A stretch of DNA of 64,000 bases from Actinomadura_C sp036008685 (GCA_036008685.1 DASYNF010000033.1:1-64000); one strand, 5' to 3'. Shown: positions 1 through 9,117, counted from the stretch's first letter. Notes: generated by a model from the sequence alone, not told the origin. Translations and numbers: made by a program.

Positions 1-285
1 GCTCAGTGCGGCGGCCAGGGCCTCGGCGGCGTCCGCGCGCTCGAACGGCGGCCCGCCCTCGACCGCGGCGTAGAGCGTGGCCCCGAGTGCCCACAGGTCC
101 GAGGCCGGCACCGCACGTTCACCCCGCACCCGCTCGGGGGGATGTAGCAGGGGGAGCCCATCACCAGGCCGGCCCGGGTGAGGCGAGTGTCACCCTCGGC
201 CTGAGCGATGCCGAAATCGGTCAGCATGGCTCGTCCCTCGGCGGTGACCAGCACATTGCTCGGCTTGACGTCGCGCCTCTGGCGA
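1..285 (-). pseudogene. Remnant of a PknB-type Ser/Thr kinase gene
   Basis: Read on the minus strand, this stretch encodes a kinase fragment running from the catalytic loop (RDVKPSN) through DFG and the activation segment to a GSPCYIPP motif. After a one-base loss in the G run at about 135-141, the match continues in another frame (ERVRGERA, then DLWALGATLYAA). It closely resembles the same segment of the intact kinase at 427-2166. Upstream of RDVK (about 275) the frame meets a stop and no N-lobe is visible, so the ATP-binding half is missing. The fragment continues past the left edge. I read it as a decayed duplicate of its neighbour. A sequencing error could explain the frameshift but not the missing N-lobe. 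Confidence 0.75.
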
Positions 286-398
286 GCGCGCTACCGCGTC
301 AACACCCGGTGGCGACGGCTCGGGCCGGCGCGGGCGGGGGTCCGCCGGTGAATCCGCCCGCGGTGATGAGACGACCACGCCGGCCCGTGGGTTCGCGC

Positions 399-419
399 CT
401 CGGGGGCATGGTCCCCGAG
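399..419 (-). terminator. Hairpin just downstream of the kinase gene
   Basis: A 7-bp perfect inverted repeat (CTCGGGG / CCCCGAG) with a 7-nt loop starts 8 bases beyond the kinase stop codon. There is no T-tract. The position suits a terminator for the minus-strand kinase gene. Confidence 0.4.
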
Positions 420-426
420 ATCCCGC

Positions 427-2166
427 TCAGGGCCTGAACGAGCCGAGGAGCCCGTCGACCCGGGCCCGGGACGCGCTCCAGCGGTCGGCGGGCATCGCGG
501 CGAAGATCGTGTAGCGCCTTTTCCCGGCGATGATGCGGCGGTCGATCCCGTGCATGCGTTTACCCCCGGCTCCGAACCAGGTGAATTCGATGTCCGCCGC
601 CTTGTACGGTTCGCCGGTCACCGGACGCAGGCTCAGCCGCTCATAGCCGGGGAGGCTCCTTTTGGTCTTCACCTCGGCCTCCCACTGGAGCCAGGCATTG
701 TAGGGGTCCCCCTGCCAGGGGATGCGGTCGAGTTGCAGGTACGCCGCCGAGGACGGGTCATGCCAGAAAAGGGCCCGGCCCGAATCGGCCCGGCGCCATC
801 CGCCCGGTACACCCGCCGTCGCGCCCAGGACCTCGTATCGGCGCCATCCGGCCGGCAGCGTCGGCTCCTGTCCGGCCGTCGTGGTGGTCACGGACGGACC
901 GGCTGCCGAGGGCGTGCTGCCGGCCGGCAGGGGGGCAGCGCCGTGAACTCCCAGCGTGGCGCCGTTGTCCGGCATTGTCACGAGCAGGCCGATCAGCACG
1001 ATCACGACGGAGACGAGCACGGCGATCATCGCGAACAGGCCCAAACTCCTCTTCTTGCTCGCCGGCGCCGCACCCACGCCCGCCGGTGCCGTTCCCACGC
1101 CCGCCGTCGCCACCGTGCCCATGCTCGCCGGCGGCCAGGTCCCGGCCGGGGACGCGACCAGGTGTGCCGACGGGGCCGTACGGCCGTTCGGCCGTTCGAC
1201 GGGGGACCCCTCATGCGGCCATGGCCCGGCCGGGACGGCGCCCTGGGACCCCTCGGCACGTGTCGCGGCCGCACTCGTCCAGGGCAGTCCGGCTTCCGCC
1301 CCGGGGCGCGCCGGCGGCTGCGGAGCGTCACCGGCCGCGACGCGCGTCAGCATCGTGGCGGTCGTCCCCGCGTCCATGCGATGGTCCGGATCCCGGTGGA
1401 GGAGGCCTTGGAGCACCGGGGTCAGCGGTCCCGCGTTGCGCGGCGGCACGGGATCCTGGGTGAGGATGGCGGCGAAGACGGCCATGGCGCCGGTCTGGGC
1501 GTGCGGGGGTCTTCCCTCGCACGCCGCGTAGAGCGTCGCGCCGAGCGCCCACAGGTCCGCGGCGGTGGTCGCGCGTTCGCCGTTGATCCGCTCGGGGGAG
1601 ATGTAGGCCGGCGAGCCGACGATGAGGCCGGTATGGGTCAGTGTGGAGTCGCCCTCGACCTGGGCGATCCCGAAGTCCGTGAGCACGGCGCGGCCCTCAT
1701 CGGTGATGAGCACGTTTCCGGGCTTGACGTCGCGGTGCAGGATCCCGACCGAGTGGGCGGCCATGAGGGCGGCGAGCGTCTGCCGGCCGATCTCGGCGAC
1801 CCGGCGCGGCGGCTGGGGCCCGTCCTCATCGATGATCAGTTGCAGGGGACGCGCCGTCACGAACTCCATGACGATCCACGGCCGGCCGTCCTCCTCCACG
1901 ACGTCGTGCACTGTCACGATGCCGGGATGGTTGAGCCGGGCGGTGGCCCGCGCCTCCCGGAGGGTGCGATGGAGCAGCACCTCGCGCTCGTCGTCGGCGA
2001 GATCCCGCCGGACGATGACCTCCTTGACCGCGATCTCGCGGTCAAGGACCTCGTCCCGGGCCCGCCATACCGTCCCCATGCCGCCACGGCCGACCACCGA
2101 CAGCAGCCGGTAGCGGCCGGCGAGGAGTCGCTCCCCCTGTCTCCCCTGTGACATAACCAGCGACAT
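427..2166 (-). CDS. PknB-type transmembrane Ser/Thr protein kinase
   Basis: Membrane-anchored Hanks-type kinase expected to phosphorylate Ser/Thr on cytoplasmic partners. The 579-residue protein has the kinase domain at about 18-275: glycine loop GRGGMG, lysine K48 in IAVKEV, HRDVKPGN with catalytic D146, DFG at D164 and the APE-like PERIN segment. A Pro/Ala-rich linker (280-370, with a repeated GVGTAPAGVGAAPA stretch) leads to one membrane helix at about 375-398 and an outside domain of about 180 residues without PASTA repeats. The outside part carries W-rich stretches like those of PsbP/lipoprotein-type sensor domains, but I cannot name it. A second ATG 12 bases downstream (2154) is an alternative start; neither has a clear ribosome-binding site. 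A broken paralogue lies immediately beyond its 3' end. Confidence 0.88.
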   Translation of the reverse strand: MSLVMSQGRQGERLLAGRYRLLSVVGRGGMGTVWRARDEVLDREIAVKEVIVRRDLADDEREVLLHRTLREARATARLNHPGIVTVHDVVEEDGRPWIVMEFVTARPLQLIIDEDGPQPPRRVAEIGRQTLAALMAAHSVGILHRDVKPGNVLITDEGRAVLTDFGIAQVEGDSTLTHTGLIVGSPAYISPERINGERATTAADLWALGATLYAACEGRPPHAQTGAMAVFAAILTQDPVPPRNAGPLTPVLQGLLHRDPDHRMDAGTTATMLTRVAAGDAPQPPARPGAEAGLPWTSAAATRAEGSQGAVPAGPWPHEGSPVERPNGRTAPSAHLVASPAGTWPPASMGTVATAGVGTAPAGVGAAPASKKRSLGLFAMIAVLVSVVIVLIGLLVTMPDNGATLGVHGAAPLPAGSTPSAAGPSVTTTTAGQEPTLPAGWRRYEVLGATAGVPGGWRRADSGRALFWHDPSSAAYLQLDRIPWQGDPYNAWLQWEAEVKTKRSLPGYERLSLRPVTGEPYKAADIEFTWFGAGGKRMHGIDRRIIAGKRRYTIFAAMPADRWSASRARVDGLLGSFRP

Positions 2167-2271
2167 TACCGATACCGGTTAACAGATGCCTATCCGGCTG
2201 GTCGATCCGGCCGGTACGGATGGCCGCGGACCAGGAGTGCCGGATCGCCGGGAGGTCCGGGCGCACCTCGG

Positions 2272-2937
2272 TCAGCTCAACCAGCCGGGCCGGACGAGGC
2301 CGGACTCGTAGGCGAACACCACGAGCTGTGCCCGGTCGCGGGCGTTGAGCTTGACCATGGCCCGGCTCACGTGGGTCTTGGCCGTCGCGGGGCTGACGAT
2401 GAGCCGTTTCGCGATCTCCTCGTTGGTCAGCCCCTCGCCGACCAGGGTCATCACCTCGCGCTCCCGGTCGGTGAGCGCGTTGAGCCGCGGGGACCGGCCC
2501 GGGTCCTTGGCCCGGGTGGCGAACTCGGCGATGAGGCGGCGGGTCACGCTCGGCGACAGCAGCGCGTCTCCGGCGGCGACCGCCCGTACGGCGTGGATGA
2601 GCTCGACCGGTTCGGTGTCCTTGACGAGGAATCCGCTCGCTCCGCCGCGCAGCGCCTCGAAGACGTATTCGTCCAGCTCGAATGTGGTGAGGATCACCAC
2701 CCGGGTGCCGTCCAGCCGTTCGTCGGAGGCGATCCGCCGCGTGGCGGCCAGGCCGTCGAGCACGGGCATGCGGATGTCCATCAGCACGACGTCCGGCCGC
2801 AACTCCCGGACGCGGCGGACCGCCTCCTCGCCGTCGCCGGCCTCCCCGGCGACCTCGATGTCGTCCTGTGCGTCCAGCAGCGCGCGGAATCCCGCCCGCA
2901 CCAGCGCCTGGTCGTCGGCCAGCACCACCCGGATCAT
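2272..2937 (-). CDS. LuxR-family (NarL-type) response regulator
   Basis: A 221-residue two-component regulator. The receiver domain covers 1-120, with acidic residues D8/D9, phospho-acceptor D54 in VLMDIRMP and the conserved Lys in SGFLVKD. The LuxR helix-turn-helix is at about 150-215 (LTDREREVMTLVGEGLTNEEIA). It starts with ATG inside the stop region of the upstream kinase gene (ATGA overlap) and has GGAGGG three bases upstream, so the two are translationally coupled. It is very likely activated by the histidine kinase encoded at 2934-4184. Confidence 0.9.
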   Translation of the reverse strand: MIRVVLADDQALVRAGFRALLDAQDDIEVAGEAGDGEEAVRRVRELRPDVVLMDIRMPVLDGLAATRRIASDERLDGTRVVILTTFELDEYVFEALRGGASGFLVKDTEPVELIHAVRAVAAGDALLSPSVTRRLIAEFATRAKDPGRSPRLNALTDREREVMTLVGEGLTNEEIAKRLIVSPATAKTHVSRAMVKLNARDRAQLVVFAYESGLVRPGWLS

Positions 2938-4184
2938 CCACCCTCCTTCAGAGGGAGCCTCGCCCGCACCCGGAACCCGCCGCCGGGGCTCGGACCGGCG
3001 GAGAACTCGCCGCCCAGCGCCATCGCCCGCTCCCGCATCCCGGGCAGACCGCTGCCCCCGGAATCGTCCGCGAGCAGGACCGCGCCCCGGCCGTCGTCCT
3101 CGACCTCGACGAGGAGGTCCCGATCACCGTAGGTCATCCGGATCCAGGCCGACACCGGTCCCGGACCGGCGTGCCGGGTGACGTTGGTGAGCGACTCCTG
3201 GGCGATCCGGAAGGCGGCCAGGTCCACGCCCGCGGGCAGCGGCCGGGCGGGCCCCCCGATCTCGGTGTGCACGGTCAGCCCGGCGGAGCGGGCCCGGGCC
3301 ACGAGCTCGTCCAGCCGGGCGAGCCCGGCGGTGGGGGTGCGGGGCGCGGCGTCGTCACCCTGCCGCCGCAGCACCCCGATCACCGAGCGCATCTCGGTCA
3401 GCGCCTCCTTGCTGGCCTCCTTGATGGCGGCCAGCGCGTCTCGTACGACCGGATCCGTGGCCTGGCCGGGCCGCTCGTTCATCAGGTGCAGGGCCACGCC
3501 CGCCCGCACGTTGATCATTGAGATGTTGTGGGCCAGGACGTCGTGCAGCTCCTGGGCGATCAGGAGACGCTCGTCGCTGGCCCGCCGGCGTCCCTCCTCC
3601 TCGCGGGTCCTGGCGGCCTGGGCGGCCTTCTCGCCGCGGATCCGTATGATCTCGGCGCTGGTCAGCACGACGAGCACCCAGGCCAGGACGAACCCCCCGG
3701 CCAGCAGCGTGGGCCTCTCGACCGGGAACAGCCGGTCCGATGCGCCACCGGACCGCGCCGACGGGAGGCCGAACACCGCCGACAGGGCGAAGTAGCCGGA
3801 GAATCCGAGGCCGGTGCCGATCCACACGGTCCGCCGGTGCCCGGTGGTCACCGCCGCCGTCATGGCCACGGCCGCGGCCAGGAACGCGGGACCGTAGACG
3901 TAGGCCCGCAGGTAGTAGAGCAGGGTGACCACGCTCACGGCCACGAGCGTGGCCACCGGGCGACGGCGGCGGGCGAGCAGCGCCGCCGGGCCCGCGAGGA
4001 GCAGGAGGTGGGCGAGCGGGTCCAGCGGCGTGGGGTCGTAGGAGAACGGCTGGTCGTGTGCGCCCTTCTGTGCCCCGGACGTCCCCATGACCTGGAGCAT
4101 GAGGACCACGAGCGGCACCACCCAGACCGGCAGCCGGCCGAGCCGGGGCATGTGGACGGAACGGCTGGAGTCGGCGTCGGTCAC
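2934..4184 (-). CDS. Membrane sensor histidine kinase, HisKA_3 type
   Basis: A 416-residue NarX/DesK-like kinase. The N-terminal half (about 18-185) is hydrophobic with four to six membrane helices and no large outside loop, so the stimulus is probably sensed in or near the membrane. A dimerisation box follows with H214 in QELHDVLAHNIS, then an ATPase domain with an N-box-like FRIAQESLTNVTRHAG and the glycine motifs DDGRGA and GSGLPGM. It starts with GTG; an ATG at 4151 is an alternative. It overlaps its partner regulator by 4 bp. The region between this gene and the divergent gene at 4356 (about 170 bp) should hold both promoters. Confidence 0.88.
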   Translation of the reverse strand: MTDADSSRSVHMPRLGRLPVWVVPLVVLMLQVMGTSGAQKGAHDQPFSYDPTPLDPLAHLLLLAGPAALLARRRRPVATLVAVSVVTLLYYLRAYVYGPAFLAAAVAMTAAVTTGHRRTVWIGTGLGFSGYFALSAVFGLPSARSGGASDRLFPVERPTLLAGGFVLAWVLVVLTSAEIIRIRGEKAAQAARTREEEGRRRASDERLLIAQELHDVLAHNISMINVRAGVALHLMNERPGQATDPVVRDALAAIKEASKEALTEMRSVIGVLRRQGDDAAPRTPTAGLARLDELVARARSAGLTVHTEIGGPARPLPAGVDLAAFRIAQESLTNVTRHAGPGPVSAWIRMTYGDRDLLVEVEDDGRGAVLLADDSGGSGLPGMRERAMALGGEFSAGPSPGGGFRVRARLPLKEGG

Positions 4185-4355
4185 GACAGCACCGTAGGCC
4201 GGTACGGGCGCGCCGGCATCGGTCCGGGGACGGCCCCGTCCGTACTCCCGCGGGAGTAGAGGGATGCGCGAGGGGTTCCGCCGCCCGCGTTTGAACCGCG
4301 ATGCCGGGGAAGGGGCAGGTCAAGGACCTGATGGCGACGAACCGGGGAGCGGATC

Positions 4356-6161
4356 ATGGCGTGGACCGTCGGTGATCACGTAGTCCAGCGGCTGCGCGAA
4401 TGGGGGGTCGAGCACGTCTTCGGCTATCCGGGGGACGGGATCAACGGAATCCTGGGCGCCTTCGGCCGGGCCGACAACCGGCCCCGCTTCATCCAGAACC
4501 GGCACGAGGAGATGTGCGCGCTGTCGGCGACGGGTTACGCGAAGTTCGGCCCGCAGCCGGGCGTCTGCCTGTCCACCGGCGGCCCGGGCGCCGCCCATCT
4601 CGTCAACGGGATGTACGACGCCAAACTGGACCACGTCCCCCTCGTGGCGATCATCGGGCAGATCACGCAGACCGCGCTCGGCGGCAGCTACTTCCAGGAG
4701 GTGGACGTGCCCGCGCTGTTCGCCGGTGTCGGGGTGGCCTACGGCCAGATGGCCACCGTGCCGCAACAGTTCCCGCTCGTGATCGACCGCGCCATGCGGA
4801 CCGCACTCGCCGAACGCACCCCGACCTGTGTCATCATCCCCGCCGACCTGCAGGACGAGCCCTACAGGGCTCCCGAGCACACGTTCGGGCAGATCCCCTC
4901 TTCGCCGCCCGGTTTCGTACGCCCGATCATGCAGCCGCCGGAGGAGGAGGTCGCCCGCGCGGCCGAGGTCATCAACGCGGGCGAACGCGTCGCCATGCTC
5001 ATCGGGCAGGGTGCCCGGGGTGCGGTGGCCGAGGTGATGGAGACCGCCGAGCTGACCGGTGCCGGGATCGCCAAGGCGCTGCTGGGCAAGGACGTCATCC
5101 CCGACGACCTGCCCTACGTCACCGGGCCGATCGGCCTGCTGGGCTCGCGGGCCTCCTATGAGCTCATGCGCGACTGCGACACCCTGCTGGTGATCGGCTC
5201 CGGCTTCCCGTACACCCAGTTCCTGCCCGAGTACGGCGAGGCCCGCGCGGTCGAGATCAACGTTGACGCCCGGCTCATCGGGATGCGCTATCCGGTGGAG
5301 GTACAGCTGGTCGGGGACTCCGCGGCCACGCTGCGCGCGCTCATCCCCAGGCTCCGGCGCAAGTCCGACCGGTCCTGGCGGGAGCGGGTCGAGGACAACG
5401 TGTCGCGCTGGTGGGAGACGGTCGAACGGCAGGCGCACGTGGAGGCCGACCCCATCAACCCGATGCTGCCGTTCTGGGAGCTGTCGCGGCGGCTCCCCGA
5501 GGACGCCATCATCACCACCGACTCGGGGACCGTGACCGACTGGTACGCGAGGGCCCTCTGCTTCCGCGGGGAGATGCGGGGCTCGCTCTCGGGCACGCTG
5601 GCCACCATGGGGTGTGCGATGCCCTACGCCATCGGGGCCAAGTTCGCCCATCCGGACCGCCCGGTGTTCGCCATCCCCGGCGACGGCGCCATGCAGATGA
5701 ACGGGATGGCCGAGCTCCTGACCGTCAAGCGCTACGCCCCGCGGTGGCCGGACCAGCGGTTCATCGTCGCGGTGCTGCACAACAACGAGCTCAACCTGGT
5801 GAGCTGGGAGATGCGGGCCATGGTCGGGGCGCCGAAGTTCGAGGAGTCACAGATGCTTCCCGACATGTCCTACGCCGGGTTCGCCCGGTCCCTCGGTTTC
5901 GAGGGCATCGAAGTGGAGAAGCCCGAGGCGGTCGGCCCCGCCTGGGACCGGGCGTTGAGCGCCAGTGCCGAGCGGCCGGTGGTGCTCGACATCCACACCG
6001 ACCCGAACTTCCCGCCACTCCCTCCCCATGTGGAGTTCGAACAGATCAAGGAAATGACCGAGGCCGTCCTCAGGGGCGATCCGGATCGCTGGGACTTCAT
6101 CGTCAAGGCGTTCAAGGCCAAGGCGCAGGAGCTCTACACCGAACTGCGTCCCCGGCGCTGA
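4356..6161 (+). CDS. ThDP-dependent enzyme, pyruvate oxidase (PoxB)-like
   Basis: A 601-residue three-domain thiamine-diphosphate enzyme. The N-terminal PYR domain shows the typical GYPGDGINGI start and the catalytic Glu region in QNRHEEMCA. The central TPP_enzyme_M domain is at about 195-330, and the C-terminal PP domain carries the ThDP/Mg motif GDGAMQMNGMAEL with a following HNNELNLV. The layout matches pyruvate:quinone oxidoreductase and acetolactate synthase relatives; the C-terminal region after DIHTDPNFPPLPPH resembles PoxB more than IlvB. Possible reactions are oxidative decarboxylation of pyruvate to acetate or a related 2-oxo acid reaction; the exact substrate cannot be read from sequence. 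GGGGAG 6 bases upstream supports the ATG. It is monocistronic and convergent with the MBL/Rieske gene. Confidence 0.85.
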   Translation: MAWTVGDHVVQRLREWGVEHVFGYPGDGINGILGAFGRADNRPRFIQNRHEEMCALSATGYAKFGPQPGVCLSTGGPGAAHLVNGMYDAKLDHVPLVAIIGQITQTALGGSYFQEVDVPALFAGVGVAYGQMATVPQQFPLVIDRAMRTALAERTPTCVIIPADLQDEPYRAPEHTFGQIPSSPPGFVRPIMQPPEEEVARAAEVINAGERVAMLIGQGARGAVAEVMETAELTGAGIAKALLGKDVIPDDLPYVTGPIGLLGSRASYELMRDCDTLLVIGSGFPYTQFLPEYGEARAVEINVDARLIGMRYPVEVQLVGDSAATLRALIPRLRRKSDRSWRERVEDNVSRWWETVERQAHVEADPINPMLPFWELSRRLPEDAIITTDSGTVTDWYARALCFRGEMRGSLSGTLATMGCAMPYAIGAKFAHPDRPVFAIPGDGAMQMNGMAELLTVKRYAPRWPDQRFIVAVLHNNELNLVSWEMRAMVGAPKFEESQMLPDMSYAGFARSLGFEGIEVEKPEAVGPAWDRALSASAERPVVLDIHTDPNFPPLPPHVEFEQIKEMTEAVLRGDPDRWDFIVKAFKAKAQELYTELRPRR

Positions 6162-6162
6162 A

Positions 6163-6179
6163 GACCGGCGTGACCGGTC
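6163..6179 (+). terminator. Short hairpin after the ThDP enzyme gene
   Basis: A perfect 6-bp inverted repeat GACCGG / CCGGTC with a 5-nt loop begins 2 bases after the stop codon. It lies between two convergent genes. It has no T-tract, so it is only a weak terminator candidate. Confidence 0.3.
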
Positions 6180-6247
6180 GGATCCGAGGACGGCCGTGGC
6201 CGCTCCGGTTTGCGGTGACTCCTTTCCGGCTTGCGATGACTCCGTCG

Positions 6248-8050
6248 TCACCCGGTTGCGCCGGCGGCCCGGCCGGTGCCGTTCGCGGCCCCGTTCGAGG
6301 CCGCGCCGGTGGCCCCGTTCGCCCCTCCGTTCAGGGCTCCGCTCAACGCCGCGGCCACGGCCTCGTCCGTCCCTCCGGCCACGGTTCCGTAAGCCGCTGC
6401 GCTCGGGGCCGCGTGCCGGGGCACATAGGGCGCGCCGGTGCGGGTTCCGGCCGGCGCCGGCTCGGGCGCTCCATCGGCCACGTGATCGGGTACCAGCCGC
6501 CGGGTGGGGAGGGCGGAACAGCGGGCGTTGACGCATTCACCCGTGCTCAGGTCGAAGGCGAAGTTGTGGGCCAGGCAGTGGAGCCGGCCGTCGCGGACGA
6601 CGGCCCCGACGGACAGGTCCTCTCCGGCGTGCGGGCAGTAGCGCGCGATCTCGTACTCCTGGCCACCCGTCTGGACGACGATGCGGGCCGACTCGTCCCG
6701 GCCGGTCTCGTAGTCCTCGACCGCCTGGAGCGCCTGTGCGTTCGCGTGCTTGAGCAGCCCGACGAGATAGTCGTTGTAGACGTCCGGGTCGCGGTAGAGG
6801 CTGAGCCGGAAGGAGATGAGCAGGTCCTCCCAGGCGATCCGGCCCTGGAGGACTCCGTCGAGCCAGCGGCCGGCCGTGGTGATGCGGTAGTCGGGCTTGT
6901 GGGCCGGATCCGCGTTCCCGGCGGTGAGACCGTCGGCCGTCATGCGCACGTCCCACGTGCCGCCGTTCGGGCCGGTGATCACAAAGCGGATCATCATGTT
7001 GATCTGCGCGAGGAAGTACGGGCTGAGCCGGCCGAGCCGTTCGAAGTGCTCGACGAACCGGGCGAAGAGCCCTGGGCCCGGGTGCGGGAACTTCGCCAGC
7101 TCGCCGTCGATGGCGTCCTTACGGTCGGCGGCGTAGCGCGCGAGGTAGTCCGGCCGGGCCTCGTCGGCGAAACTGAACCGGGCCGACACGGGGTCCGGGA
7201 TCACTTCACCGGTGGTGAGATCGACGCGGTCGCCGGGCCGGAAGGAGGCCCATCGCTGGGCGGGCAGGTGCTCGCGGAGCCATTCGACGCTGACCTCCGG
7301 GTCACAGAACGCCCCGTCGCGCTGGCGCAGCACCCAGTTGAGGTGCTCCACCTCTTCGCCGAGAAAGCACGGCGGTCCCGCGAACGGCACCGCCAGATCC
7401 GGCCTGGCCTGGCGGACCAGTCGTTGTACGGCGCGCAATTTGGAGATCCGCTTGTCCATGGACAGGCGGACGACCTCCTCGGGTGGGTATTCGTAGCAGA
7501 TCGGGTGCCAGGAGGCGCCGGCGGTCTGCAGCGCCATGATGTCGAGCCTGTCGCCGGCCAGGTGCTTGGCGCGGCGGACCTGGGACGCGGTGAGCCGGGC
7601 GTCATTGCAGTGCAATATCGCGTGGCCGTCGACCACGATCAGGAATGCCGCGTCGTGGCACATCGGCGAGTGTTCGGGAATGGTCGTTATCCAGGAGCCG
7701 CGATTGTCCAGCGGGAATTTCTCCCAGGCCGGGATCTCGATTATCCGCTGCACGCCGGCGGCGGACAGTCGTTCCCGGAACGCGGGCCCGGGATACCGGG
7801 GAATGAGGACATGGGCGCGGGCGGGCAACTGCTCCAGTGCCCACGGATCGAAATGATCTAGATGTTCGTGGGAGACGGCCGCCCAGTCGACGTCCATGAG
7901 AGCGGGAACGTCGAGGTGGTCGTTTCGCGGATACTGGTGCCATGCGCCCAGGAACGCGCCGGTCCGCGCCAGCCAAGGGTCGGTGAGCATGCGAAACGCC
8001 GTGCCTTCGACCGCGAGGCCGGCATGCCCGAGAAAAGTGACTGTCGGCAT
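6248..8050 (-). CDS. Metallo-beta-lactamase fold / Rieske [2Fe-2S] fusion protein
   Basis: A 600-residue two-module protein. The N-terminal MBL-fold domain (about 1-230) has GHAGLAV, TDPWL and the metal motif HEHLDH, like the UlaG/CMP-Neu5Ac hydroxylase-type hydrolases. A middle region of about 200 residues follows without recognised motifs. A Rieske domain at about 475-535 has ligands in CPHAG (Cys-x-His) and CLAH (Cys-x2-His). The last 50 or so residues are an Ala/Gly/Asn-rich tail, probably disordered. The architecture resembles CMP-N-acetylneuraminate hydroxylase (Rieske plus MBL), but the order is reversed and the substrate is unknown. I prefer the ATG at 8050, preceded by GGAGAG, over the upstream ATG at 8101. 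It is convergent with the ThDP enzyme gene. Confidence 0.8.
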   Translation of the reverse strand: MPTVTFLGHAGLAVEGTAFRMLTDPWLARTGAFLGAWHQYPRNDHLDVPALMDVDWAAVSHEHLDHFDPWALEQLPARAHVLIPRYPGPAFRERLSAAGVQRIIEIPAWEKFPLDNRGSWITTIPEHSPMCHDAAFLIVVDGHAILHCNDARLTASQVRRAKHLAGDRLDIMALQTAGASWHPICYEYPPEEVVRLSMDKRISKLRAVQRLVRQARPDLAVPFAGPPCFLGEEVEHLNWVLRQRDGAFCDPEVSVEWLREHLPAQRWASFRPGDRVDLTTGEVIPDPVSARFSFADEARPDYLARYAADRKDAIDGELAKFPHPGPGLFARFVEHFERLGRLSPYFLAQINMMIRFVITGPNGGTWDVRMTADGLTAGNADPAHKPDYRITTAGRWLDGVLQGRIAWEDLLISFRLSLYRDPDVYNDYLVGLLKHANAQALQAVEDYETGRDESARIVVQTGGQEYEIARYCPHAGEDLSVGAVVRDGRLHCLAHNFAFDLSTGECVNARCSALPTRRLVPDHVADGAPEPAPAGTRTGAPYVPRHAAPSAAAYGTVAGGTDEAVAAALSGALNGGANGATGAASNGAANGTGRAAGATG

Positions 8051-8352
8051 GCTGAGACTGTCTCTCCGGGCGGTCGCCTCCGCACCCGCCGGAATGCGCA
8101 AGCACGCTACGCCTTGCGTATGACGGCTTCGGTGGTGCCGCGACGTGCCTCTCGGAAAAACCGGCCGGAAATCGTACGGAGAAGTCGGCCGTTATCGACC
8201 CTGGACGTGGGACCGGGCGATCCGGTTTACCCATTGTACTGAGGTGACCGCATCCGGCCATGTTCTGGTCGATTGCGGACTTTTAGGTGGACATGAGCGA
8301 CTTACAGGGTGACCGTGCCAATGGGTGATGGTTGACGAACGGGGGTCGCTCG
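8051..8352. other. Divergent intergenic region, no gene seen
   Basis: About 300 bases separate the MBL/Rieske gene (minus) from the soluble histidine kinase gene (plus). Reading frames here are short and lack coding character. The stretch is slightly AT-richer toward 8230-8300 and must contain both promoters, but I cannot fix -10/-35 boxes with confidence. Confidence 0.5.
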
Positions 8353-9117
8353 ATGACAAGAATGAACGGGCCGTCCTGGCCCGTCCCGCAGGATCGCGTC
8401 GCCATGCTCGCCTCGGCGCGGGCGGACGTACCGGAGGAACCGGCCCGGCAGGGGGGCGTGCCGGACCCGGGTGAGGCGGCCGAGCTCGGCATCGCCGGTG
8501 ACCCGGAGCTGTGGCGACGCCGGCTGCGGCACGACATCCGGCACGAGCTCGGCACCATCATCATGCTCGCCTCGGCCGTGGTGGTGTCGGAGGACGTCGG
8601 GCCGCGGAGCAGGGAGCGGATCGAACAGCTACTCGGGGAGACCAGGTGGCTGGACCACCTCCTGCGGCAGCTCGAGGACGACGGAGCGCAGGGGGAGCCC
8701 GCCCCCGAGCGGATCCGGGTCGACGACCTGGTGGGTGAGATCGTCGACGGCCTGCGGCTGGCCACGCCGCACGAGGTGCGTTTCACCGCGGAGCCGTCCT
8801 GGGCCTATATGGACTCCCTGTCCCTCTGGCGCGCGGTGCGCAACATCCTCGACAACGCCTGCCGGGTGGCGACCCGGAGCGTGGACGTACGGGTACGGGC
8901 CGAGCGGGGCCGGGTCTGCGTGCGGGTGGACGACGACGGCCCCGGGTTCGGCCCCGGGGCCGAACCCGGGCCGAGGGGGCTGGGGTCTTTGGGGCTCGGC
9001 ATCGTGCACGACCTCGTCTCCGGTTATGGCGGCAGCCTGGAGATCCGGCATTGCGAGATGGGAGGGGCCTCGGTCTGCGTCCTCCTGCCGGAGGCGCCGT
9101 CGGGGCCGGAGGGCTGA
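8353..9117 (+). CDS. Soluble histidine kinase without a sensor domain
   Basis: A 254-residue protein with a short acidic N-terminus (1-55) and no membrane segment. A HisKA-type helix follows with RHDIRHELGTII (the phospho-accepting His is probably in HELGT), then an ATPase domain with N-box RNILDNAC, G1 DDDGPGFG and G2 LGSLGLGIVHDL. With no recognisable sensor domain it probably receives its signal from a protein partner or works constitutively. The ATG at 8353 is preceded by GGGGG at 7 bases; an in-frame TTG at 8332 is less likely. The stop overlaps the start of the next regulator gene by one base (TGATG), so the two form a coupled operon. Confidence 0.82.
   Translation: MTRMNGPSWPVPQDRVAMLASARADVPEEPARQGGVPDPGEAAELGIAGDPELWRRRLRHDIRHELGTIIMLASAVVVSEDVGPRSRERIEQLLGETRWLDHLLRQLEDDGAQGEPAPERIRVDDLVGEIVDGLRLATPHEVRFTAEPSWAYMDSLSLWRAVRNILDNACRVATRSVDVRVRAERGRVCVRVDDDGPGFGPGAEPGPRGLGSLGLGIVHDLVSGYGGSLEIRHCEMGGASVCVLLPEAPSGPEG

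Noticed and set aside
550..2151. Long plus-strand reading frame opposite the first kinase gene
   Set aside because: It mirrors the real kinase gene and encodes Arg/Gly/Pro-rich sequence without motifs, as expected from the antisense of a high-GC gene.
4320..4332. AGGTC-aa-GGACCT inverted repeat before the ThDP enzyme gene as an operator
   Set aside because: Short and close to the start, and one of many such GC-rich palindromes expected by chance here.
4320..5780. Long minus-strand frame opposite the ThDP enzyme gene
   Set aside because: The plus-strand gene has all ThDP motifs and a good ribosome-binding site; the antisense frame has only repeated His/Arg/Gly and no family features.
5411..7861. 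816-codon plus-strand frame spanning two real genes
   Set aside because: It runs antisense to the MBL/Rieske gene and out of frame in the ThDP gene; its composition is shadow-like.
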